Assembly: GCA_020064725.1 (NCBI GenBank)
Contig: JAGTWJ010000017.1
Coordinates: 682,001 to 746,000 of the forward strand
Length of the DNA: 64,000 bases
From: Drechslerella dactyloides
Lineage: Eukaryota; Ascomycota; Orbiliomycetes; Orbiliales; Orbiliaceae
Reading direction: 5' to 3'
The position numbers and the translations under genes are program-made. Below, piece after piece: positions 23,671 to 34,461 of the stretch. The notes beneath the pieces were generated by a model. That model ran no database searches. It had not been told where the DNA came from and saw only the letters and a list, made by a program, of their open reading frames with translations. The first letter of the stretch is position 1; every line of letters starts with the position of its first letter.

Positions 23671-26600
23671 ATGTCCTTCCTCGGCATCTACCGGGCTATC
23701 TACGACTACGCTCCCCAGACCGACGAGGAGCTCGGCCTCACCGAGGGGGACCTGCTCTATGTCCTCGAAAAGTCCTCCGAGGACGCCTGGTGGAAGGCCA
23801 AGAAGAAGGCCGGCCCGAACGACGAGGAGGAGCCCGTCGGCCTGATCCCAAACACGTACATCGAAGAGGTCAGTCAGTCGTCTCGTCCTCCCGGACCTTG
23901 AGCTCAGGAGTCGAGTCGACTCGCGAGCTGAGGTTGCATGCATGCATGCGTGATTTTGACCATCACGCCCCGCGATTTGAAAGATCCATTCTCATCTAAC
24001 CACGCTCCCAGGCCGCGCCCGTGGGCAAACTTCGCGCGTCCTACGACTACCAGCGCGGCACCGAGGAAGAGCTGTCCTTCTCCGAGGGCGAGATACTCAA
24101 CGTCTACGACCTCTCGGACCCGGACTGGAGCTTGGTCGGTCTCAAGGACGAATTCGGCTTCGCTCCCGCCAACTACCTCGAGAAGATCGACGATGCTCCC
24201 ACCCCTTCCGTATCGTCTCCCGCCGAGTCGGCCCCGCCGCCGCTGCCAATTCGCACCCAGCCGGCAAGCCCTCCCGCGCCCGAGTCCGAACCTGAAGACG
24301 AACCGGAAAGCCCCGTCCGGCCATCCGCAGCCGCCGCCGTCGCTGCCGCCCTCAAACAGAGGCAGGCCTCCTTCGCGGCCCAGTCACCGCCGCCTCCGCC
24401 GCCTCTAGCCTCCCCCACGACGACGACATACACCCCACCCCCGACGAAGAAAGAGGTGCATTTCACCCCCGAAGCCAGCGATGACGACGAGCCGCCCCCG
24501 CGCCTGCCCGAGCGGCCGGCGTCAGATATCTCCTCGCCCTACGTGTCACCGATATCCCCGAAGCCGCCGACTACGTTTGAGGAAATCGAAGCGGCAGGCG
24601 TGCACCGGTTTCCGATTGACGAAATCGTCAACAAGAAGAAAATCCCCTGCGTCCTCGAGCTCGGCAACGGCAAAATCACACTGCGGCCGCAGAAACGGAG
24701 CATTCCCCCCACGACATGGGAAATCGAGGATCTACAAACGTACAGCGCCGATGGCAAGCACGTCGGCCTGGACCTGGTCTCGCCCATCCGGTCGCTCGAC
24801 TTGCGCGCCGAGAGCAAGGACACAGCTGGTGAAATCATAAGAGACCTGGGTGAGATGCGTGGCGCCGCCAGGGCAGCCGGGCTCGGCGAGATCATGGCAG
24901 CCGCGAGCAGCGGCGGGAAGAAGTTTGGTATCGTCCTCTACGATTTCGAAGCGCAGGGCTCCGACGAGGTCAGCGTGAGTATCGGCGACGAGGTCGCCAT
25001 CATCAACGACACGCAGTCGGATGAATGGTGGAGTGTGCGGCGGATGAAGAACGGCAAGGAGGGCGTTGTCCCCAGCAGCTATATTGAGCTCAAGAAGCGG
25101 GAGTCCGTTGTCGACGCGATTCAAGAGAAGGGCAAGCAGAGGGATTCGCGGTACAGCCATTCGCATAAAGACAGCGTCGGTCCCGGGATCATGCTGCCGC
25201 CGCGGGAAAGCAGCCTCAACGGACCGAGCCCCGTTTCGACGGTCCCTCCACCTAATGTTCTGACCGGAAACACCGGCGGCCGGAAACCCACCGGAAGGAC
25301 CGCCACCAACGATAAACCCAGTACGTTCTGCTGCTCTTAACCCGTGCTAAAGTGCGCTCTAACAATGTGTAGAACCAAATGCGAAGAATGTCCGGACGTG
25401 GACAGACAGGTCTGGGACGTTCAAAGTCGACGCAGAGTTCCTCAACCTTAGAGACGGCGTCATTCATCTTCATAAGATCAACGGTGTCAAGATCGCAGTC
25501 CCCGTCGCTAAAATGTCAAAAGCGGATCTTGAGTACGTCGAGCGGAAGACCGGTATGAGCCTCGACGATGAAAAGCCGCTCTCCGATATACGCAGCAAGA
25601 GCAAGGCAGCAGCTGCCGCCGCCGCTTCAACAGGTGGGCCAAAGCCCTCGGCCGGTATCACCATTGATCGCTCGAGGAGCAACGTGAACAAGGACGACTA
25701 CGACTGGTTTGAATTCTTCCTGAACTGCGGCGTCGACGTGAACGCCTGCCAACGCTACGCCAACAACTTTTCCAAAGACAGCATGGACGAATCGATCCTC
25801 CCGGACATCACCCAGGGCGTGCTGCGGACCCTCGGTCTGAAGGAAGGCGACATTCTGCGGGTGATGAAGTATTTGGATAACAAGTACGGACGGAAGAAGG
25901 ACGCAGAGGTAATTGGCAACGGTGAAGGGCAGAAGAGTCTATTCACTAACTCTGACGGTGGTCTCAAGAATAACACTACGCGGAGGGAACGCCCCGCCCC
26001 GGGCATCCAGACCTCCGATGTCGTCGACCCCAAGATGCTGGAACAGCGGAAAACTACGCCGGACCCTTCCAAAGGATCGAAAGCCGGCGAGAGCGACCCC
26101 TGGGCGCCAAAGCCATCGAAGCAGGAAACAGCGCCGGAACCGCCAAAGGCTGCCTCGCCGGCCCCGCAGCAGGTCGCGGCCGCCCCGGCGGAGACGCAGG
26201 CGCAGCCCAAACCTTTGGCACCTCCTCCCACTGGTGCTTTACGAGAGCTGTCGCTGCTAGATGAGCCTTTGAAGCCGACGGTCGTAACGCCCTCACCTCC
26301 TGTCGAGAGACCAACGCCAGTGATCTCACCACCAGTCCAACCTACATCAGCTCCACCACAACAGGTCTATCCACCCCCAAATATCCTCGCTGCTCCGCTC
26401 TCCGTATACCAGCAGCAACAGCAAACCGGTCCAGCTGCAGCGCCGTATCTCGGCTACCAGCAAACTGGTATCCTCCAAAACCAAGCAACGGGATTCCAAA
26501 CCGCACCGCTCCAGGCTCAAGCCACGGCACGGCAACGGCCAGCTGCTCCGCAGATCGTCCAGGCCACTGGAGGATTGGTCCCGCCGCCTCCGCAGCCCCC

Positions 26601-27315
26601 GCAGAGACCGCAGTCTGCTCCAGGGCAGAACTTCCCACAGCAGATCGCGCCGCTCGTACCAGCCGTCACCGGCTACGGCAACATCAGTTCGATAGCGCCT
26701 CAGGGACAACTGAACCTTTCGCAAATGCAACAGCAGGCAGAATTCCAGCGACAGCTCCAGGCCCAACAGGCGCTCCAGCAACAACAGGCCGCCGCCGCTC
26801 TCCAGCAACAGCAAGCGCTGCAGCCACAGCTCACCGCCGTCCCCACCAACTTTGGCGTCCCACAGCTAAATTATCCCGGCCTCCCCGTGCAGCCGACCGG
26901 CTACGGTTTCAACAATCCACTGCTCTCGCAAGCTACCGGTGCGACACTCGCACCGCTACCGCCGCCGTTCAAGCCCACCGTCGACCTGAGCCTGCCCACT
27001 CCGCTGTTGCCGCAGAACACCGCCGTCCCATCGCAGCCTCAGCTTAACGGCTTTGGCGCGCAGGCTGGCGCGGGACCCATCAACAGGCATCTGATGCCAG
27101 CGCTCGCGCCGCTGAAGCCGCAGTCTACTGGACCGGCGCCGGCTGTCAAGTTTGGCGTCACGCCGAGCAAGCTGGCGCCGCAGCCGACGGGTGCGAGGAA
27201 GGCGAATCTGAACGCAGCCAGTAAGTTCACGGCCCATCTCTCGGTTCTCCTCTTTGTTGTATCGCATGCTGACTTCTTTTCCGCTGTAGCGCCGGAGAAT
27301 CCGTTCGGGTTTTGA
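23671..27315 (+). CDS. sla1: Endocytic actin-regulatory adaptor Sla1
   Basis: Exons 23671..23868, 24012..25320, 25373..27220 and 27290..27315 encode about 1126 residues. The order is that of Sla1. SH3-1 lies at 3-66 (YRAIYDY...WWKAKKK) and SH3-2 at about 71-126 (RASYDYQRG...DWSLVGL). A conserved linker follows (FPIDEIVNKKKIPCVLELGNG), then SH3-3 at about 371-428 (GIVLYDFEA...DEWWSVRR). The SHD1 homology domain is at about 505-563 (RTWTDRSGTFKVDAEFL) and the SAM-like SHD2 at about 611-677 (DWFEFFLNCGVDVNAC). A Pro/Gln-rich tail carries at least six LxxQxTG motifs. These are known targets of Ark1/Prk1 kinases, which regulate coat disassembly. The protein links cargo with NPFxD signals, clathrin and Las17/WASP at cortical actin patches; SHD1 is the NPFxD-binding domain. 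It ends in NPFGF. Confidence 0.95.
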
Positions 27316-28431
27316 GGGGTGGCGTTGCGGAGGTGTCGTTGTTTTTCCTACCGGATGCTATTCTGTCGATGTGACGTGCTGTCGGGTTTGCGAGCTTGCG
27401 AGCGTGCATTAGGACTCGACTACCATACCATACGGTCTTGCGACTACCTGTCTGTCTTTCCGTTTTTCTGTCTGTCTGTCTGTCTGTCTGATAGCATTTT
27501 GGTGATACTATTTTGGTTCCGTTAATATAATTTCTATTACTCTCGCTTTTGGTGCTTTGTAGCTGCTGTTCCTTTGAGCGATTCTTGATGGGCCTTTTTC
27601 TCGGTTGGTTATTTTTTGCTAGTTTTGGTGGGATGTAGCTGATTACCCTTTTTTTTCTCTTTCCTTTCTGTTTTTGTTTTGTTTTGTTTTGGCGGGTGGA
27701 TGGATGTGGTATGCTGTGGTGTATATACATACATATGCATGAAGTATTCTTCCACTGGTGCCCTTCGTACGCGTACGTAGGATGGTAAAGCGAGCGCAAT
27801 ATTGATCTTACGCTCAGGCTGGACTCCCCCTTATTCATTCGTATATTTTGATCGTACGATGAGCTAGTTTCTCAGGAGAATGTTGCTTGCATGGGGATAT
27901 TGGCTTACTTGTTGTTGATTAAGTTGCATGGATGAACGTTGAGCGGATATATTAACTAGTTGAAGTTGAGGTTTCGCAGCCGACGATTTGGAAGAAATGC
28001 ACAACCGCCGCGTCCTGCTGTTTGGAAAAGTAAAGTTGAAAACTTACGGATATTTGGTATGATACTTTGAATGAAATAAATAATTTTTTTAATGAAGTTG
28101 ATACATAACGAATGGCAGCTGGGACGATTTCGGATTTTCGAGAACAACCCGAAGGGCTGTTTCTAAAATCCGATCCGATGATATAGATCGATGAACGCTG
28201 GATTGTATACTAGTCGCGAGTAGACATCGTATACGCGTACCCGATCCATACGTGAGACTAGCACAGCTACGGTATAGGGGTCTCCGAGCAAAATTTGAAA
28301 CAGAAAAATCTTGTCTCACGGGCCAGCGGATGGTGTCTTCCTCACAAGTACTCGTCCTTTGCACATTGGATTTTCCGTCAATGCTTTGACTTTGTTCTCG
28401 AGACTTTTGTCTACTAACAATACGCATTTTG

Positions 28432-28513
28432 AGCTGGCCTTGTCTCGTAAACCAGACAGCCGTCCTTTTGGGCCTGCGAAGGAAGGCGTCTGGCTTGCGA
28501 GACAAAGCTGGCC
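28432..28513. mobile_element. 66-bp foldback MITE-like element with 8-bp target-site duplication
   Basis: The element at 28440-28505 begins TTGTCTCGTAAACCAGAC and ends GTCTGGCTTGCGAGACAA. The 18-bp arms match at 16 positions and both mismatches are transitions. Inside, GCCGTCCTT pairs with AAGGAAGGC, so nearly the whole element folds into one hairpin with an 11-nt loop. It is flanked on both sides by AGCTGGCC (28432-28439 and 28506-28513), a perfect 8-bp duplication. Eight-bp duplications are typical of hAT-type transposition; that assignment is inference. There is no coding capacity. Confidence 0.8.
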
Positions 28514-29757
28514 CTTGGCCACATAATCTCTTTAATGTTGATTGATATCATGATTATTTCGTAAGTCGGACTCCGTCCTCCAGCTCGGTCTCGCAGGCCA
28601 GACCGCATGAGGTGCAGGCGTCCGCGATCCGCTTCACGAGATCACAGCTCCGGCCTACGTACTACGTACTCTGTAAGAAAATACCAGCACTCATGAATGA
28701 TCAAAGCAGCCGTAGAGAAGAATTAACCCGTTCAAACCCATTACCGCATGCACAAAAAACCTTGTTGAAGAAAATGTCAAAAAGGAAATCGGATCTCATG
28801 TGACGGATCAGTGACGTTCTTCGCCGGTTAAAGTACGGCAGTATGGCTCGTGAGACACAGTGAAGTTTGGAAAACGGCCTTTGTATGAATTAATTCTCTA
28901 TGACCATTGAGATTTCATTGCCTTTCCGATAGACCTTAGTAGCTATAACAAATCTTACTGAAATATTGACTACGAGTGGTCAATCCGGTCTATGATCTAA
29001 TACAAGACAAGGCTTCAATGGTCTGGGTGGTAGGTCTCGTAAACCATGCCTCCCTTCTACATGATGGCTGGTTTCAATGATTTCAAAACTGAAACTCGGG
29101 TTGGTATGCTGATCTTGAGAGCGATAGATGCGGTATCCGGTGCAGGAACCGGCTTTCCAGAAAATCAGTTTCACGCATTCAATCATTCTGATCAGGCCGT
29201 TTGGATACTACCATTGCTGTAAATTAACTCAAACGAAAACGCCGGCTAGGGGTTTCGGATTCGAAGACAGACCTTCAAAGTTCCATTCATCGTCCCTCTT
29301 TACCTTAGTCCGGAAACATGTTGACCTGTGCCTTGCAAGCCAGGCCACAGTCATAGCGGTCCCACAAGCCACATTCTCACAGTCCACAGTACCGGTATAC
29401 TTCGGCTGGTAAAATGAGGAGCGGTACGTAGGCAATAAAGTTTACAGTAGGATTCGGAGCTCATAATCCCGGTAGTAGACCGACTTCATTTACTAACGCC
29501 GCGAGGTCTACGAGGAGATCCTTGAAAGATCTACCAGGCCATATCGGATTTCAAACGCTCAGCTGAATATTTTAATCCAGAAGATTGTGAAGTAACCTAA
29601 GAAATTTGAGATCCTCAGCCTGTTCATCTCAAACCACCATAGCGTGCGGTCGTCAGCCTAGGAACCCTTTTTCTCGAAATAGCGGTATAGAAAGGTAAGG
29701 ATGGAAGGGATTGTCTTGCGAGAGAGTCATGCATGGCGGTATGCGCGGACATTATCT

Positions 29758-29845
29758 TTGTCTCGTAAACCGGATCCGCGGATTGTGACAGCACGCAGCT
29801 TCGCTGGCGGAAAAGAAAGGCCTGGCTAACTGGCTTGCGAGACAA
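29758..29845. mobile_element. 88-bp MITE-like inverted-repeat element
   Basis: Begins TTGTCTCGTAAACC and ends GGCTTGCGAGACAA, the same termini as the 66-bp element at 28440; the first 14 positions match at 12, with transitions at the other two. The interior differs. Flanking 8-bp sequences do not match, so the target-site duplication is lost or the ends have decayed. Confidence 0.65.
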
Positions 29846-30081
29846 GTCATCCTTCAGTAGTCATGATACCCCTGACCCGTAAATGGAGAATAGACTTCGA
29901 GAAGTCGACGGCCCGGTAAACAGCTACTCATTCGTCTGCTTCTCGGACATGCCTAACCTTGCCTGCACTGACGCTGGGAGGTCTGCGAAGGAAAAATATG
30001 ACCTGGGTACCTTGGTATCTTCTGAAGACATGTCACGCTGAAAGGCTGACTTCAGCTCAGGGATTCATCCTGACCCACAGC

Positions 30082-30160
30082 TTGTCTCGCCAGCCAGAGG
30101 CTGGATCAGCCATTGATGGGAGGCCGGACGTGTACTTCCAGCTTCCGGCATGCGAGACAA
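30082..30160. mobile_element. 79-bp MITE-like inverted-repeat element
   Basis: Begins TTGTCTCGCCAGCCAGAG and ends CTTCCGGCATGCGAGACAA. The outer nine bases are perfectly inverted. The flanks CCCACAGC and TCTGCAGT agree at four positions and differ by transitions at the other four, which would fit a mutated 8-bp duplication but is not proof. Confidence 0.6.
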
Positions 30161-30220
30161 TCTGCAGTGCCAACGTGGTATCGAGGACGTGTAAACTCCA
30201 GTGATACATTTAGTGTGGTC

Positions 30221-30354
30221 TGATCTCGTAAAAAATCACCTTTTTCCCACTGTGGCCTCAAGAGTAAACTTCAGGAAGAAGATTACAGGTCAGGATGGCT
30301 GGTCAGTTACCTTCGCCGGCCCCAGCTGGGGCTGGCAGCCTGGTTTCGAGACAA
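30221..30354. mobile_element. Decayed member of the TTGTCTCG element family
   Basis: Left arm TGATCTCGTAAAAAATC and right arm GGTTTCGAGACAA enclose about 134 bp. Both arms look like mutated versions of the family termini. Pairing of these two arms into one element is inference. Confidence 0.4.
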
Positions 30355-31446
30355 TCAGTTACCAGAGATCCATAGGATCTTCACATCCAACAGTTCACGA
30401 TATCTCTTTCCATTCGCCAACTAGGGACAGCAGGCTACCTCCGCGAGACAATCGCCTACCAAAGGCTTTATCCCCTTGGTGTATTTAGATAAGTCCGTCG
30501 CTTTTGTCAATGTCTCTATTTTCATTGCTGTGTGGTGCTGTTGTACTGTCCGACGGGGTAACATTGACGCTGCGGTTGTGTATATCACTGCTGCCTGAAA
30601 TTTAGATCCGGCTGTCACCAGCTGTTCGGAGGAATACTATTGGACTATCCCGCAGCTATAGTGTCGCATAGATATCGTCTGTACAATTGCCGCAAGACCT
30701 CATCGTTTTGTCAAATGCTCGTATGCTCGAGGGAAAAAAGAATTTTGTATACACTGTGTACTTGAACAGCGTGTGTTTTACTTGCGAGATCACGACATAA
30801 GACGTGTCAGATCCAAAGTACTCCGTGCGGTACTCTGAATTACGGGACGATGTCAGATCTGGAATGCCGCAGCCAACAGCCGCGCCGCGCGCCGTGAAAC
30901 CAAGCTCGGACCTACATGACATGGATACAGATGTCCAAAGCTTGTCCCCTCCCCCGGGGTCTCCCCTTGTGATCATACCGGGAGATCTGCGAAAGGACAA
31001 ATCTAGAGCGTGGAATAATTGTTTGGCTTAGACAGTAAACAGTCGGGAGCCAAGTCAGAGATGGCGGAATTTTCCAGCCAACTGTTGAACCTCCTGCTGA
31101 TATGGCCGTGCTCGCATGTCGAGAGCGCTCGAGCTCTCTGTAGATCTATTCCGTACACACATTCTCTGGGGCCACAGACGTGCAGGGGGGCTGAAGAGCT
31201 CAAGAAAACTTACTCGTCATCTCGAGCTTTTCTATTCCATGACTAGGCCAAGCACTATCAACCCCATGGAAGACAATGTCAATATTTCATACCGTGGTTA
31301 TGTGGGAATAGACATCCTTGCATCACACCTAACTAAGTGTTTTGCTACTCGCAGCCAAGGTTTAAGCTCTGAGTGCCATTTGCCGAGTAACATCCCGATG
31401 AAGTCTGTTATCTCAGACAGGATTTAAGTGTTTTTATATATCTAGG

Positions 31447-31490
31447 TTGCCTCGTAAACCAGACTGCCAGTCCTAGGGCCGGCGAAGATC
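31447..31490. mobile_element. Truncated member of the TTGTCTCG element family
   Basis: Starts TTGCCTCGTAAACCAGACTG and shares the interior GGGCC-GCGAAG block with the 28440 copy, but no right arm follows. It is flanked by two copies of TCTAGGTT or TCTAGG, which may be a remnant of a duplication. Confidence 0.45.
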
Positions 31491-32210
31491 TCTAGGTTAA
31501 TGATGGAACAAAGCGAGCGAGAAAGTAGCAGGAGGCTGATTATGCTTTGTATCGAACGGGGCTTTCCGACAGTTGGATTGAATGGCTTTGCGGTCCCTAC
31601 CACCTGCACGCCTGTCAAGAATCGGTCTTATGAATGCAAGTAATGTACTTCAGCGACAAAGCTACATGTCTTAGCCTACTCGGCTGGTCGATTGAGAGAA
31701 GAAGGCAAGTATTTAGGTATTTTGTCATATACAAAAACCATGTATGCAACTGAGAGTTCATACTTATACAGCTAGCGCTCAATAGAAACAAATGCATGCA
31801 TATGCAACATTAATATTGCACCTTTACTATGATCGCCGGCTAGTTATAGGATTCACTGTTATACCCCAATTTCGGTTAGAATTTAAATCTAGACCTTCAA
31901 CATCTTGTGATATCAGTTCCAAGACAAAGGTTGCGGTTGAACACCGATAGTTTGAAACTTCAAACCCCAGGCGACAATATTCTCTGGTGGATCTCCTGGA
32001 AGTACCTGATCCTTTCGAATAGGGGTAAGACTGCAACCGATCCTCCTAGCACGTAAAGTACACCTATCAATAAAATTTTCGTCCCCTTGGTGTGGTTAAT
32101 GCATGGTTGATGTTGTTGAAGCTCACCTATAAACCTTACTTATACTCAATAAAGCATCTGGCCTTTATGTCATGATCACGATATCATTCGGCTTATAATA
32201 TTACTTCTTT

Positions 32211-32230
32211 ATATATATATATATATATAT
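32211..32230. repeat. (AT)10 microsatellite
   Basis: Ten uninterrupted AT units. Confidence 0.8.
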
Positions 32231-34437
32231 TGCTCGTACAAGTACTTAGTTATTATTTTCCTCCCTAAGTAGCAGCGTTATAAAACTTTAATGGCCAATG
32301 GGTATACTGGTAAGGTCTGCAGCTGGCTGGCTACCTACCCAGTTGAGAGCGAAGAGAGGTGTTGAGAAGATTCCAAGAAGCCCCATCCATGTACGGAACT
32401 GATTATGAAATTATCCACGGCTCTAGACTGAATGACACCCGGCGAACAGACTTGATAAACCGCATGCTAGCACTATTATCATATCAGACGTTTTTTTACT
32501 ATCGCCCAATCCAGTAAGGACCGACAAGACACTAATTCTGCGTGTCGGCGGGCACGGCTGGGATGCAGTCGACCGCACAGCTCATGCAATTCGCAAGACA
32601 CTGCTTCATTTGCAACGGAACGCGAACGTTCAACGGTCAAATTTTAAATTTCGCCGACGCGCAGACGTCCCCACGTAAAACCCCTGATCGATAGATGCAC
32701 CAACTATTGATCCATACAGTCTCACTGTCTTGCATATTTTATATCTACCTCTACGTAAGTTGTTACGTACACTTACATCTGACATTTGTTCCCGGACCAC
32801 TTCCAACACTTAAACGCTGGAAATTGCTCCTGCCAATAGCAGAACAGCCGACCGGCGAGCGTGCCTGCATTCGCTGCGTTTACCCCGAGCGAGTGTGTGC
32901 GCGGAAGGTGACGGTAAAGTATGTGGGTGCAGGTGATATTATTGTCATGGGAGTTATAGAAACGCCAAGCGAAATAAATGGAAACGTGGTCATGCACAAT
33001 GCGGTGCCATGATGCACCGTGCGCAACGACTGCAGCTTGCCTGCATCCCAAATATATGACAACGGTTTTTGGAGTATGCATGCTGGATTCCGTTCGACTA
33101 GACTTAGGAAATCTCAGCGTAAACTAACAAAGCATCTAGCATTTGAGAAGTTCGACAGAACGCACATGCACATCCACGTAGTATCTATACCGAGGGAAGC
33201 CGAAGCCGGGTTAACGTCCTCTATTTTCCGTCGTTGCAAATGGTCAAACCGACTGAAGATAGTCTTCCGCACACGGTGACCCCCATGTTTCCAGGGTCAA
33301 TTGCGACTTCCAGCAGTAGGCGACCGGACTGAAGTCAGTAGTTACTCGGGTTAGAGTGAACTTACCACGAGAAAACGCCACCAGTTAGCACTGTTACCAG
33401 TCGTTGAATCTACGAGTCGAGAGAAATGTACGAGACGAGGCCAATGCGGTGGGGATCTTCAGGCTGCATGCCGCGGTGGGGGCATACTGCAGTGTAAATG
33501 TTTCTGAATGTATCCGCCCAGATGGACAAACTGAAGTTAACCTAGTCGCACAAGTGTGGGCTTGCAAGTTAGTTAACTTTCCACCAGACCATGTGGCCAT
33601 TGTCCGTTCTAAATGTTAACTGTAACACCCTGGCGCCACAGTGGAGATCCAGACGACACGAGGGATAAACTCGCAGTAACTATGAGTCTCGACAGTCACC
33701 GACCTTGCGTATTGAAACACTGCTGTGACAATACAATACCATGCCTGACTGTGTCCCACAACGCGGACTTACCCGTGCTCCCTCTTAAAATTCGATCCAG
33801 TTTAGTTTGCCCGGGCCCACAGACGCGACCTAGCCACCCAGCTAGCTCGCTGACTAACTGATTTTGAGGTTATTTCATGCAATATTCTAGTCTGGCGGGT
33901 TCGAAATGTGGGGAAACCGGAAGGCTGGGCTGGAAATTAATTGCTCGACTAGGGCAGATTACATATCAGAAATATAAGGGCGCTGAATGCATTGGGACGT
34001 CAACGGTTGTCCAAATGTTTGTGATAACGTATCGACTCTTTTCCCTCGAGCGGTCAGAAGTGCTTCGATCCTGTCCATACAGTCGGGGTTGGGCACGCGG
34101 GTAGACGCGGTGAGGCGATTGCGCGAGCCATGTCTGCCGAGATTCGGTTCGATTCGACTCCGATAGTTAGCAATGAACTTTGTTCTTTCTGGGTTCAATT
34201 CCGTGTTCCCATTCCGTGATGCTCGCAAGTGGGGTGAAGAGAGACCCAGGTATGCTAGTCGTGTAGGGATGCCAGAACGTGGCCAGGTACCTTCCCAATC
34301 ACTTGACGATCGATTCATGTTACGCTAGTCAGATCGGACTCTCGGGGTTTCCGAACAGCGAGAATTTAGGAAGTTGGAGCGCAGTTTAATTGACATTTCA
34401 AGCACTCAAAGCAGGGCTGAATGGCATGGTGCAATTG

Positions 34438-34461
34438 GCTGGCGGGCTGGCGGGCTGGCGG
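34438..34461. repeat. Triplicated GGCTGGCG-type 8-bp unit
   Basis: Three consecutive GGCTGGCG copies form a short tandem repeat in otherwise non-coding sequence. Confidence 0.7.
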
